Positions 1 through 7,499 are shown, numbered from the stretch's first letter. The stretch is 43,586 nt of DNA from Candidatus Eremiobacteraceae bacterium (GCA_036511855.1 DATCBN010000049.1:1-43586); one strand, 5' to 3'. Notes: generated by a model from the letters alone, not told the origin. Made by a program: numbers and translations.

Positions 1-1
1 C

Positions 2-103
2 GAAAGGTACGGGCTCATTCATCTCGTGGGCGACGACGTAATCGACGCAGTCGATGTGTCGAAGGCCTCTCAAGGCGAGATCGTGTCGCTCGCTAAAACA
101 TAA
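2..103 (+). CDS. C-terminal fragment of an unknown protein (cut by window edge)
   Basis: An open frame runs in from the left edge and gives 33 residues ending in TAA at 101-103. The visible tail starts ERYGLIHLVGDDVIDAVDV and looks like a genuine acidic protein C-terminus, but it matches no family I can name. It ends 49 bases before the preferred GTG start of the RelA/SpoT-domain gene on the same strand, so the two could be co-transcribed. The 5' part lies outside the window, so neither length nor function can be judged. Confidence 0.5.
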   Translation, partial: ERYGLIHLVGDDVIDAVDVSKASQGEIVSLAKT

Positions 104-152
104 CGTGAATCTGCTGCCGGATAGCAGTACAGCCGTGGAGAATTGCGTCTCC

Positions 153-932
153 GTGGCCTACTCTAAGAGTCAAATCGAGAAGCTTGGCGAGCGCCTGAGG
201 GTGTCTCAAAAAGAGTCCGATTTACGAATGCTAGAGGAACACAGGCTTTCATTTGGCGAGATCAGCCACAGTACGGCGAAGCGCGTGATGGAACTTCTTA
301 ACGTGCCGGCCGTGGAGCGGCCTGCTAAGCAAACACTATCTATCATCGAAAAACTGAACCGTGAGAAAACCAACTTGGCTCGGATGCAAGACTTGGCAGG
401 TTGTCGCATTGTTGTTCCATCGCTTAGCGATCAAGACTTCGCGATTCGCGTACTATCGGCGGAATTCTCGGATACCAAAGTAGACGATAAACGAGACAAC
501 CCACGTCACGGATACAGATCCGTCCACCTCATTTCTAAGATCGATGGAAAACTGATTGAATTGCAGATCAGAACGCCAAGTCAAAATGCATGGGCAAACA
601 TAGCGGAACGAACCTCAAGAGTTGTGGACCCTGCAATTAAGTATGGCGGGGGGCCCGCCGATATTCAAAGAAAGCTAAAGGTGTTCAGTGATAGTCTTCA
701 CACGTTAGACCTGGTTTATCAAGTTGCAACCGCCGCGTTACTCGCCAAGGATACTCCGCCGACGGCCCTAACGAGTGCGCTCTTGGCCCTATTTCCGCAA
801 GATCAGGTAGGCGGGGGCGAACCCACGAAACGAAAGAACTATATTGACGAATTACAAGATTTAGCTCTAAGTAGGGCGATTGCTGACGGCGACGAACTTG
901 TCGCCGAGGTCATCAGGATAAAGGGCTCATGA
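153..932 (+). CDS. RelA/SpoT-fold (p)ppGpp synthetase-like protein (small alarmone synthetase or toxSAS type)
   Basis: The protein has a single nucleotidyltransferase domain of the RelA/SpoT family and no HD hydrolase domain. Signature stretches appear in order: a lysine-rich helix (IIEKLNREKTNLARMQ), DLAGCRIVV with the conserved Asp and Arg, RHGYRSVHLI (the GYR-S/A-x-H motif), and LIELQIRT, whose Glu belongs to the synthetase site. About 80 residues of unassigned helical tail follow. I prefer the GTG at 153 (protein begins VAYSKSQIEKLGERL, a typical family start, with GTGGAG about 12 bases upstream) over the ATG at 54, which overlaps the preceding CDS. The stop overlaps the next gene by ATGA. 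It lies in the AT-richer edge of an integrated element. Members of this family on mobile DNA include toxSAS toxins that make alarmones or pyrophosphorylate tRNA; which activity applies here cannot be read from the sequence. Confidence 0.8.
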   Translation: MAYSKSQIEKLGERLRVSQKESDLRMLEEHRLSFGEISHSTAKRVMELLNVPAVERPAKQTLSIIEKLNREKTNLARMQDLAGCRIVVPSLSDQDFAIRVLSAEFSDTKVDDKRDNPRHGYRSVHLISKIDGKLIELQIRTPSQNAWANIAERTSRVVDPAIKYGGGPADIQRKLKVFSDSLHTLDLVYQVATAALLAKDTPPTALTSALLALFPQDQVGGGEPTKRKNYIDELQDLALSRAIADGDELVAEVIRIKGS

Positions 933-1195
933 CACACACACCCAAGGTGTTCTTAATAGTATACGATCGCGCCTCAAAGAAGCTAGTCACCTTTCGAGAG
1001 TTTGACTATGCGTCCAGAGATGAGGCGCAGAAGGAGCGCTTCAAAATTGAACTGGAGGCCGCACACTCCGGTAGCAAGATTGAAGCAGTTATCCTCGTTG
1101 CGAATTCGGAAGAAGAGCTAAAAAGCAGCCACAGCGGCTATTTTCAAAATGTCACGACGATTGTCACCTCGACGTCGTCAACACCCACTATTTGA
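929..1195 (+). CDS. Small partner protein of the RelA/SpoT-domain gene (unknown function)
   Basis: This 88-residue protein starts at an ATG that overlaps the stop codon of the upstream alarmone-synthetase-like gene (ATGA, 929-932), so the pair is almost certainly translated in a coupled way. The N-terminal 60 residues alternate strand and helix (KVFLIVYDRASKKLVTFREF, then a charged helix, then IEAVILVANSEEEL), suggesting a compact alpha/beta fold. The tail is Ser/Thr rich. There is no signal peptide or membrane segment. I do not recognise a named family. Given the coupling, it could be an antitoxin or regulator of the upstream enzyme; that is inference from gene order only. Confidence 0.7.
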   Translation: MTHTPKVFLIVYDRASKKLVTFREFDYASRDEAQKERFKIELEAAHSGSKIEAVILVANSEEELKSSHSGYFQNVTTIVTSTSSTPTI

Positions 1196-1216
1196 GTTAG
1201 GTCGCTACCACGCGAC

Positions 1217-1417
1217 TCATTTCAGCCACTTCGCCAACTGATCGGTTTCAACGTTTAGGACCAGAGCCTCCATTATCTGGCTCTCTGTAGTCGCTATGCC
1301 GCTGGCTCGAAGGTCGGCCTTGGCATAGCTGAGCCGGCGCTTCACCTCGGGCGAAATGTACAGGGTCGTCTTGACTTTTTCAACGGGTGCGGCCTTGCGA
1401 GGCTTCTTTGTTGCCAT
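1217..1417 (-). CDS. Small ribbon-helix-helix-like DNA-binding protein
   Basis: The 66-residue protein begins with a basic arm (MATKKPRKAAPVEKV). A short strand-like segment, KTTLYISPEV, follows, then two helices (KRRLSYAKADLRAS and TESQIMEALVLNVE), the layout of CopG/Arc-type or ParG-like ribbon-helix-helix repressors. Such proteins commonly regulate mobile-element or plasmid maintenance genes. It is convergent with the RelA/SpoT pair, whose stop is only about 20 bases away, and divergent from the small ORF at 1540. A role as the element's repressor or as a partition-like protein is inferred from size and shape alone. Confidence 0.6.
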   Translation of the reverse strand: MATKKPRKAAPVEKVKTTLYISPEVKRRLSYAKADLRASGIATTESQIMEALVLNVETDQLAKWLK

Positions 1418-1539
1418 GCGGCGGAATACCCTGTGACGGGACGCTTACCCTTTGTGTTCTTAAGGCGAAAGGTTATGACGGCATAAATGGTGTAACGGCG
1501 TCGTCACTTGCGCCACTCGGCGCGAAAGGGGAGAATCAA

Positions 1540-1674
1540 ATGCACGTATCGCGAACGATTGGCCGCGAAAGCAAACTTGATTGGTGGCGACCCGTTCAAG
1601 CGGTGATTAGACCGCTGCTCGAGCTTACGGCAGCGGTCATCGACAACCCACTAGTGCGATGGTGGTCGAGTTGA
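1540..1674 (+). CDS. Possible 44-residue orphan protein
   Basis: The ATG at 1540 is preceded by a strong ribosome-binding site (AAAGGGGAG, 1525-1533, spacing 6). The predicted peptide starts MHVSRTIGRESKLDWWRP and ends NPLVRWWSS, with a hydrophobic middle (AVIRPLLELTAAVI) flanked by tryptophans, so it could be amphipathic or membrane-associated. The same frame is open further upstream, but the RBS supports the short version. No family is recognised. It sits in the element between the RHH-like gene and the Cys-rich gene. Confidence 0.35.
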   Translation: MHVSRTIGRESKLDWWRPVQAVIRPLLELTAAVIDNPLVRWWSS

Positions 1675-1690
1675 AGCAGACGTACAGGGA

Positions 1691-1948
1691 TCACAAGTCG
1701 CCCTCTGGGTTCAGGTCTGAGTCGGCTTGAGGCTTCGGGTCTTTAATGCTGTGCGGCTCGCAAACCGGGCAGAGCAGCGTGAACTTTACGCCGGCGGCGG
1801 TCCTGGCCATCCCGTATTCCCAGCCGGCGGGCGGCTTCACCTCAATGCCGACAAAACTGGCGCGACACTTCAAAACGACCCTGCGGGAGTTGTGCGGGGC
1901 GCACCCACTGCATCCCGCACACTCACAGGTGTGCGATCGATTCAACAT
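1691..1948 (-). CDS. Small cysteine-rich, probably zinc-binding protein
   Basis: The protein has 85 residues with an N-terminal cysteine cluster (CECAGCSGCAPH, then VLKC) and a later CPVC pair, arranged like one or two zinc ribbons or knuckles around a short beta-rich core. The C-terminus is acidic. The start is well supported: AAAGGAT lies six bases upstream of the ATG (complement of 1946-1948). It is divergent from the excisionase/integrase pair. No precise family is recognised; small zinc-ribbon proteins like this are common accessory genes of integrated elements. Confidence 0.55.
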   Translation of the reverse strand: MLNRSHTCECAGCSGCAPHNSRRVVLKCRASFVGIEVKPPAGWEYGMARTAAGVKFTLLCPVCEPHSIKDPKPQADSDLNPEGDL

Positions 1949-2004
1949 TTATTATCCTTTCAATAGACCCCCGAATTTTCGACGACGGACGGGAGTATCC
2001 ATAG

Positions 2005-2067
2005 GTGAGCAATCGGCGCGTCCACGGCGAAGGCTCGATTCGCCAACTACGGAGCCAATCGATTTGA
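2005..2067 (+). other. 20-codon leader-like ORF; duplicated 5' end of the integrase gene
   Basis: A GTG-initiated ORF with GGGAG nine bases upstream (1991-1995) encodes VSNRRVHGEGSIRQL and stops at TGA 2065-2067. The first 14 residues match the integrase N-terminus (VSNRRRGRGEGSISQ at 2231) at about 11 positions, and the DNA is similar too. The stop overlaps the TTG start I assign to the excisionase (2064-2066). It is either the stump of a decayed integrase copy or a retained leader that couples translation into the excisionase. It was found by eye and no expression evidence exists. Confidence 0.5.
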
Positions 2068-2234
2068 AGAACGAGGACGTCCTCACAACGTCAGAGGCCG
2101 CGCAAATGTTGGGCTGCGATGCGAAGACAGTTCGGGAAATGGGGCGCAAGAACCGGCTCAAGTGCTTCATGGTCGGCAGTCGCATGCGTTTCTTGAAGAC
2201 CACGATCGAACGGTATATGGGGGTAATCCGGTGA
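2064..2234 (+). CDS. xis: Excisionase / MerR-fold HTH protein
   Basis: The 56-residue product (initiator at TTG 2064, GGAG at 2051-2054) carries the excisionase-type winged helix. It reads DVLTTSEAAQMLGCDAKTVR (helix-turn-helix), then a basic wing with RLKCFMVGSRMRFLKTTIERY. Such proteins bind att DNA and set the direction of the adjacent tyrosine recombinase. The stop overlaps the integrase start by GTGA (2231-2234), a usual xis-int arrangement. The frame is open much further upstream (from 1746), but that part runs antisense to the Cys-rich gene and looks non-coding. Confidence 0.75.
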   Translation: MKNEDVLTTSEAAQMLGCDAKTVREMGRKNRLKCFMVGSRMRFLKTTIERYMGVIR

Positions 2235-3355
2235 GCAATCGACGGCGTGGACGCGGCGAGGGCTCCATCTCGCAACGCAAAGACGGCCGGTGGCGTGCGC
2301 GCCTTTCGCTTGGAGTCGGTAGCGATGGGCGCCGGATGCGTCAAGAAATCGTTGGCCGCACCAAGGCCGACGTCACGGACGAGCTCGTCCGGATGCGCGT
2401 GAAGTATTCCAAGCAGGGGCGCGTCGAGGCGCTCAAGACATCGATGAGCGATTACCTGACGGAATGGCTTGAGCGCAAAAAGGACGCGATCGCCTTCAAG
2501 ACATACGAGTTATACGACGGCGCTATCCAGAAGCACATCGGCCCGATCGGACGGATCTCGGTTTCCAAGCTCACGACGGCCAATTTGGAATTCATGCTCG
2601 GACGCATGAAGACAAACGGCACCGGCGCCCGGATGAGGCAGATCGTCCGCGGTGTGCTATCTATGGCGCTTACCGAAGGCGTCGACCGTGGCATAATCGA
2701 CCGCAACGTCTGCGCGCCTATCACGAAGGCCAAAGTCACCCCCAAGGCCATAAAGCCGCTGAATCGCGACCAGGCCCGCGCTCTACTGGCCGCCGCCGCG
2801 TCCGATCCGCTGGAGGCGCTCTATTGCCTCGCGGTGGCTACGGGAATGCGTCAAGGCGAGTTGTTGGCGCTTCACTGGTCCGACGTCGACTTCGCGGGCT
2901 CGCAAGTCTCGGTGCGACACACTCTTACTCGAATCGAGTCTGGGGAGCTCGTGAGGGGCGACACGAAAACCCCTGCCGGCCGCCGGTCGGTCGCGCTACC
3001 GGCCGTCGCCGTCGAATCATTGCGGCGACACCAACAGCGAGCGTTCGAAGACGGCAAGCGGGCTCATCCCTGGGTCTTCTGCGACGCCGCAGGGCAACCG
3101 CTTACCAAGGGATGGCTCGTCGTACAATCGTTCCAACCGCTTCTGAAGCTCGCCGGCCTGAGCCCGATCCGGTTCCACGACTTGCGCCACACGGCGGCCA
3201 CGCTTCTTCTGGCCGATGGACAGCACCCGAAGATCGTTCAGGAAATGTTGGGCCACTCGAGCATCTCAATCACGCTAGACCTTTACTCGCACGTCACGCC
3301 TTCGATGCAGCGCGGGTCGGCTGACCGTATGAACGCGATACTAAGCGCGAGTTGA
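2231..3355 (+). CDS. int: Tyrosine-family site-specific integrase
   Basis: With the GTG at 2231 (GGGGG at 2219-2223) the protein has 374 residues. The start, RGEGSISQRKDGRW, is the AP2-like arm-binding domain of phage and island integrases. A SAM-like core-binding domain spans roughly residues 65-165 and the catalytic domain about 175-365. Catalytic residues are visible: Arg207 (ATGMRQGELL), Lys246 (TKTPAGRR), His316/Arg319 (HDLRHT), His342 (LGHSS) and the nucleophile Tyr352 (DLYSHV). The enzyme therefore looks intact. It ends about 95 bases from the 3' end of tRNA-Pro, so it most likely recombines at that tRNA gene. Confidence 0.93.
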   Translation: MSNRRRGRGEGSISQRKDGRWRARLSLGVGSDGRRMRQEIVGRTKADVTDELVRMRVKYSKQGRVEALKTSMSDYLTEWLERKKDAIAFKTYELYDGAIQKHIGPIGRISVSKLTTANLEFMLGRMKTNGTGARMRQIVRGVLSMALTEGVDRGIIDRNVCAPITKAKVTPKAIKPLNRDQARALLAAAASDPLEALYCLAVATGMRQGELLALHWSDVDFAGSQVSVRHTLTRIESGELVRGDTKTPAGRRSVALPAVAVESLRRHQQRAFEDGKRAHPWVFCDAAGQPLTKGWLVVQSFQPLLKLAGLSPIRFHDLRHTAATLLLADGQHPKIVQEMLGHSSISITLDLYSHVTPSMQRGSADRMNAILSAS

Positions 3356-3414
3356 CCGCCTTCATCTACAATGGGGGCGCTGTGGGGGTCACCGGGTCGA
3401 ATGGCAAGGAAATG

Positions 3415-3450
3415 AAAAATCCGCAATCCCTTACGGAGCGGACTTTTCTT
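3415..3450 (-). terminator. Rho-independent terminator downstream of tRNA-Pro
   Basis: Read on the minus strand, the sequence just after the tRNA CCA end forms a hairpin. Arms are AAAAGTCCGC and GCGGATTTTT with one internal mismatch and a 13-base loop, and the second arm runs into a T tract (TTTTTCATTT). It also has an A/T-rich flank on the plus side, so it could stop integrase transcripts as well. Confidence 0.65.
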
Positions 3451-3528
3451 TGGTCGGGCCGACTGGATTCGAACCAGCGATTTCCTGCCCCCCAGACAGG
3501 CGCGATAACCAGGCTTCGCTACGGCCCG
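3451..3528 (-). tRNA. tRNA-Pro (anticodon GGG), CCA encoded
   Basis: The minus strand folds into a complete cloverleaf. The acceptor stem is CGGGCCG/CGGCCCG and the D stem GCGA/TCGC. The anticodon stem is CCTGT/GCAGG with loop CTGGGGG, giving anticodon GGG for proline. The T arm is CTGG-TTCGAAT-CCAG. The 3' CCA is genomically encoded. The integrase gene ends about 95 bases beyond the 3' end, so the 3' half of this tRNA is the likely bacterial attachment site of the element to its left. Confidence 0.93.
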
Positions 3529-3622
3529 ATGCCGTGGATATTGGGTTCTAGGCTTTTCTTGGCTTCTCCCACTTCTTCAGAGGGGCGTTTAGTGGGCCTG
3601 CGGGCTCTTCGTGAGCTCTTGA

Positions 3623-4297
3623 CTATCTGAATTTCGATAGATCGACGGGCTCCGTGTAGCTCCTGCCGTATGGATCGGTGATCCGCAAGGTCGCTTTGAG
3701 CCCAGCGATGTCAGATCCACGCTTGGTCAGCGGGCGAAGGTCGAATCGATAAGCATTGTAGCCAAGCCAGCGCAGGACGTGACTTTTGTTCGCCAGGTTG
3801 TAAAAATCAATAGTCGGTCCAAAAATCGATTTCGAGATTGGCCTCAAAGTGCCGAAACCGCGGACATCCAATATCGGACCCGAGTACTTCGTTAAAAAAT
3901 TCTGTTCGTCCGCATCCTTGCCTGCGCTATGTCCGACAACGACGACGTCGATGGAATACGGCGTCGCCGCACCTTGCAGATCCGTCGCCGTCGGTGCATG
4001 ACCTTGAAAAGCCGCGACGTAGCTCGCGTAGCTCACACGTTCATAGGGCGTGCCGACGATGATAGCGTCGACCGAACCGTCTCCGGGCGCGATGGTCAGC
4101 GCGTCAGGTCTGGCGAATACCGTATACATCGAGACTGGAAATCCGTTGTGTCCAGCCGCCGACTCAAATCCGGCTTTCTCTGCGGCGAGCAAATCGGCGT
4201 TCGAAAGTTTGGGCTCGAACCCAGCGGCCATCGACGCCGATGAAGCGATCAACATCGCCGCCACCGCGATCCCCGGCCCAGGCCGGATATTCCTCAT
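3623..4297 (-). CDS. Secreted protein of unknown function coupled to the PQQ dehydrogenase
   Basis: Starting at the ATG that overlaps the stop of the upstream PQQ protein (ATGA, 4294-4297), the product has 224 residues. An N-terminal signal peptide is clear (MRNIRPGPGIAVAAMLIASS, then a small-residue cleavage region near ASMAAG). The mature part is beta-rich with stretches such as DAIIVGTPYERVSYASY and TPYSIDVVVVGHSAG. It has no cysteines, haem motif or membrane helix. I do not recognise the family. Tight coupling suggests it works with, or is needed in fixed ratio to, the quinoprotein outside the cytoplasm. Confidence 0.75.
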   Translation of the reverse strand: MRNIRPGPGIAVAAMLIASSASMAAGFEPKLSNADLLAAEKAGFESAAGHNGFPVSMYTVFARPDALTIAPGDGSVDAIIVGTPYERVSYASYVAAFQGHAPTATDLQGAATPYSIDVVVVGHSAGKDADEQNFLTKYSGPILDVRGFGTLRPISKSIFGPTIDFYNLANKSHVLRWLGYNAYRFDLRPLTKRGSDIAGLKATLRITDPYGRSYTEPVDLSKFR

Positions 4298-5904
4298 AGC
4301 GAGAAGATATAGATCGTGGCCGAGCCCGTCGCGCCTGGCCATATCGAACGCGACACATTGCCCGAGTCGGCGACGACATACTCTTTGCCGTGCTCACGAT
4401 AAGCGACGACGCCGCCGGCCATCGCACCGGTCGTCTTAGACTGATACAATATCTTTCCGGATTTTGAATCGAACGCGAAGAACGTGCCGCCCATGTCGCC
4501 GGTGAATGTGACGCCGCCCGATGTCGGCGACACGCCGGCGAGCGCCGGTCCCGGTGTCTTGTCTTGCCACACGACCTTGCCGGTGTCTGCATTCAAGGCG
4601 GTGACCCAGCCGTGCGACAGGGCATACGGCCCGGGCACGAATGACCCGCCGAGGAAGAATTTACCCGCGACATAGCGCGCTTCACCCAGCACGTATTTGC
4701 CGCACCATTCATTTGATCCGACGATCACCTCGTTGCGGTCGAGCGCGTATGCGGGGCCGTTCCACTCGACACCCCCGACCCAACCGGGGCATACCTGAGA
4801 TCCTTGGACGGTCGCTGCGGAATTTTGATTGAGGATGGTTCCGACCGCTGTTTTGAACACAACCGCATGCGTCGCTCGATCGAGGCCATAGACAAATCCA
4901 TTTTTGCCGCCGAATACCACGAGGTTTTTCCCGGCCGCCGTCGTGATCAACATCGGCGCGGCGCCTAGATCGTAGTCGTGCACATCGTGCGGCACGAGCT
5001 GATAATACCATTTCAATTGTCCGCTTTTGGCATCGAGCACGACCAGCGAACATGTGTAGAGATTCGCACCCGGCCGGTAGTCGCCGGAAAAATCCGGCGC
5101 TGGATTTCCGACCGGCACGAATAACTCCCCGGTTTGCGGATCGAGCGTGTACGTCGTCCACGTCGAGCCGCCGCCGGTCGCGGCCGTGGACGCCTTGCCC
5201 CAGGTGTCGGCGCCCGCTTCCTTGCCCATCGGGATCAAATCAAAAGCCCAGACTTGATGGCCGTCGCTCGCGCCGAAGGCCATCATCCGTCCGCGAGCGC
5301 CCCAGTCGGCCCCAGCGATGCCGACGTAGACCGTGTCGTTCCACACGATAGGCGCTGCGCTCAGAAAATCGCCTTTGGTCGAGTCGCAAACGTTCACGTT
5401 CCAGAGCATCTTGCCGCTTGCCGCATCCAACGCGAGAAGATGGCAGTCTTGCGTGTCTCGATACAATTTGCCGCCGTCGAGCGCCACGCCGCGGTTGGTA
5501 TTGAAGTTCAGCGGCGTCGCCGGCACGTACGTCGATTTCCAAATCGACTTGCAGTTGGTCGCGTCGATCGCGTAGGTCGTGTTGACACTTGTGAAATATA
5601 AAATGCCGTCGGCGATCACCGGACCAGCCTGAAATGCGCCGGTCTCGCCGGTTGGAAATCTGCAGGCGACCTTGAGGTTCTTCACATTACTGACGTTGAT
5701 TTGGTTGAGATCTTGCCAGCGGTCGCCCGCGTACGATCCGTTGAACATGGGCCATCTCTCCGCCGTATCGAACGGAGTCGTCGCGGGCGAAGCTGCAGGG
5801 GCGCCGGCGCCGCCTTGATTTTGGCTGCAACCTGAAGAAACAATGATTGCGGCGACTGAAATGACACAGGCGCACGTTGCTGCACTAAGGCGGGCAATTC
5901 GCAT
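4294..5904 (-). CDS. PQQ-dependent dehydrogenase-like lipoprotein (quinoprotein alcohol dehydrogenase family)
   Basis: The protein has 536 residues from the ATG at 5902-5904. A lipoprotein signal (basic start, hydrophobic core, IVSSGC with Cys26) anchors it outside the membrane. The remainder is an eight-bladed PQQ propeller with repeated blade motifs such as ALDAASGKMLWN and VLDAKSGQLKWYY. VGNPAPDF (about residues 265-272) and PHDVHDYD (305-312) are hallmarks of methanol/ethanol-type quinoproteins. Asp291 aligns with the catalytic Asp. Two residues on there is Lys rather than the Asp typical of lanthanide enzymes, so a calcium-type site is more likely. There is no fused cytochrome domain. 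The substrate cannot be told. Longer N-terminal extensions in the frame look non-coding. Confidence 0.83.
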   Translation of the reverse strand: MRIARLSAATCACVISVAAIIVSSGCSQNQGGAGAPAASPATTPFDTAERWPMFNGSYAGDRWQDLNQINVSNVKNLKVACRFPTGETGAFQAGPVIADGILYFTSVNTTYAIDATNCKSIWKSTYVPATPLNFNTNRGVALDGGKLYRDTQDCHLLALDAASGKMLWNVNVCDSTKGDFLSAAPIVWNDTVYVGIAGADWGARGRMMAFGASDGHQVWAFDLIPMGKEAGADTWGKASTAATGGGSTWTTYTLDPQTGELFVPVGNPAPDFSGDYRPGANLYTCSLVVLDAKSGQLKWYYQLVPHDVHDYDLGAAPMLITTAAGKNLVVFGGKNGFVYGLDRATHAVVFKTAVGTILNQNSAATVQGSQVCPGWVGGVEWNGPAYALDRNEVIVGSNEWCGKYVLGEARYVAGKFFLGGSFVPGPYALSHGWVTALNADTGKVVWQDKTPGPALAGVSPTSGGVTFTGDMGGTFFAFDSKSGKILYQSKTTGAMAGGVVAYREHGKEYVVADSGNVSRSIWPGATGSATIYIFSL

Positions 5905-6105
5905 AATCGCAGCATTACTCCACGGGCGACGCAATACGTAGGCGGTGCCGACATTTGATGCCCCGCCGCTTCTTTCCGTTGCCGCCCGGCTAGCCAGATT
6001 CGTTAGAAATCTTCCAGCCAGAGAGCAAGTATTACGAGGTCGAGCATTTCGCGGGCGCGAACGGTCCTGACCCCACTGCACTCCAGCGGAGACTTGGAGG
6101 TTCGC
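5905..6105. promoter_or_regulatory. Divergent intergenic region between the PQQ gene and cox operon
   Basis: About 200 bases separate the two divergent transcription units, so the promoters of both must lie here. I see no clear inverted repeat, riboswitch or obvious -35/-10 pair. The only firm element is the GGAGG (6096-6100) that serves the coxM start. Confidence 0.4.
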
Positions 6106-6987
6106 GTGTTTCCTGCACAGTTCGAGTATCGGCGCGCCCGATCCACTGAGGAAGCGCTGTCGGCACTAGCGCAGGCCGGCTCCGATGGCCGCATCCTCGC
6201 CGGCGGCCAGAGCCTGATTCCGGCAATGCGCTACCGGCTCGCGCAGCCGGCCGTCCTTATCGATATCAACCCCATTCAATCATTGGACTATCTGCGCGAG
6301 GCCGGCGGCAGCCTCGTCATCGGTGCGTGCGCGCGCGATTTCGCCCTCGAGACCTCGAAAATCATCGGCGAGCGATACCGCTTGATCGCGGACGCATCGA
6401 AGGTGATCGCCGACCCGGTTGTTCGCCAGATGGGCACGGTCGTCGGCAGCCTTTGCCACAACGACCCTGCGGGCGACTGGCCCGTCGTCGCGCTCGCGTC
6501 CCGCGCGCAAATCTTGGTTCGGGGCGCCAAAGGGGACCGCACGATCGCGATCGACGACTTCATCGTGGACTCGTTCGCGACCGCGGTGCAGGAAGGCGAG
6601 CTTGCCATCGAGGTGCGCATCCCCACACCGGGCGATCGCACGTCGGGCTCCTATCAAAAGATGGAACGGAAGGTCGGAGACTTCGCGACCGTTGCGGCCG
6701 CCGTGCAGATCACCCTTGCCGCCGACGGAAGCGTCGCCGACATCGGGGTAGCCGTCGGCGCCGTCGGACCGAAGGCGATGCGTGTCGCCGCGGCCGAGAA
6801 GCTGCTGAAGGGCGCGAAACCCACGAAAGAGTTGATCCGTGCCGCAGCCGAGGAGGCGACGAAGATCGCCGACCCCACGGCGGACAATCGCGGATCGGTC
6901 GAGTTCAAGAAGGCGATGAGCGGCGTGCTCTTGCGGCGGGCGCTTGAAGCGACGTTCGAGCGTCTAGGCGTCGGAGGACTAAAGTGA
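6106..6987 (+). CDS. coxM: Aerobic CO dehydrogenase medium subunit (FAD-binding)
   Basis: This is the flavoprotein subunit of the molybdenum hydroxylase, taking electrons from the [2Fe-2S] subunit through FAD. Family motifs are present: [19 protein letters not shown] (FAD pyrophosphate loop), then [15 protein letters not shown] (second FAD loop), and a C-terminal CO_deh_flav_C domain with the [11 protein letters not shown] end. The GTG at 6106 is preferred because GGAGG sits five bases upstream; this gives 293 residues, a usual length. A TTG at 6094 is also possible. It is the first gene of coxMSLGFDE, and its stop overlaps the start of coxS. Confidence 0.93.
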   Translation: MFPAQFEYRRARSTEEALSALAQAGSDGRILAGGQSLIPAMRYRLAQPAVLIDINPIQSLDYLREAGGSLVIGACARDFALETSKIIGERYRLIADASKVIADPVVRQMGTVVGSLCHNDPAGDWPVVALASRAQILVRGAKGDRTIAIDDFIVDSFATAVQEGELAIEVRIPTPGDRTSGSYQKMERKVGDFATVAAAVQITLAADGSVADIGVAVGAVGPKAMRVAAAEKLLKGAKPTKELIRAAAEEATKIADPTADNRGSVEFKKAMSGVLLRRALEATFERLGVGGLK

Positions 6988-7499
6988 TGAAGATCAACGT
7001 GAAAGTGAACGGCACGGCGTACGAACGCGATGTCGAGCCGCGGACATTGCTCGCTTACTTCTTGCGTGAGAACATCGGGCTGACCGGCACGCACGTCGGG
7101 TGCGATTCGTCGAGTTGCGGCGTGTGCGTGGTCGTCCTCGACGGCACGCGAGCCGTGAAATCGTGCACTATGTTCGCCGTCCAAGCCGACGGCCACGAGA
7201 TCATGACTGTGGAAGGGTTGCTCAAAGACGCCAAGCTGCATCCGCTTCAGCAGGCGTTCTGGGATTGCCACGGTCTGCAATGCGGCTACTGCACGCCGGG
7301 CATGCTGATGACGGCTTATACGTTTCTCCAACAAAACCCGGACCCAAGCGAGCATGAGATCCGGGAAGGCATCTCCGGGAATCTCTGCCGTTGCACGGGC
7401 TATCAGAACATCGTGACATCGATCCAGCAGGCGGCCAAAGAAATGAAGGGCGCGAAGGCGCCCGCGACTCCGGCGGCTGCCGAAGCCGCGACGGCGTAG
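6987..7499 (+). CDS. coxS: Aerobic CO dehydrogenase small subunit (two [2Fe-2S] clusters)
   Basis: The 170-residue protein carries both iron-sulphur domains. The plant-ferredoxin-like N-terminal cluster uses Cys39, Cys44, Cys47 (CDSSSCGVC) and Cys60. The C-terminal helical cluster uses Cys99, Cys102 ([10 protein letters not shown]), Cys134 and Cys136 ([10 protein letters not shown]). Electrons pass from the Mo centre of CoxL to FAD in CoxM through them. The ATG overlaps the coxM stop by one base, with GGAGG at 6973-6977; the GTG three bases earlier is an alternative. The last 20 residues form an Ala/Pro-rich tail of the kind seen in several CoxS proteins. Confidence 0.95.
   Translation: MKINVKVNGTAYERDVEPRTLLAYFLRENIGLTGTHVGCDSSSCGVCVVVLDGTRAVKSCTMFAVQADGHEIMTVEGLLKDAKLHPLQQAFWDCHGLQCGYCTPGMLMTAYTFLQQNPDPSEHEIREGISGNLCRCTGYQNIVTSIQQAAKEMKGAKAPATPAAAEAATA

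Noticed and set aside
1746-2063. N-terminal extension of the excisionase frame
   Set aside because: It is antisense to the Cys-rich gene with a strong RBS, and the HTH domain begins only after the TTG at 2064.
3352-3630. 92-codon plus-strand frame after the integrase
   Set aside because: It runs through the tRNA-Pro gene and its terminator, so it cannot be a real CDS.
4294-5904. Lanthanide-dependent (XoxF-type) quinoprotein
   Set aside because: The residue two positions after the presumed catalytic Asp291 is Lys, not Asp.
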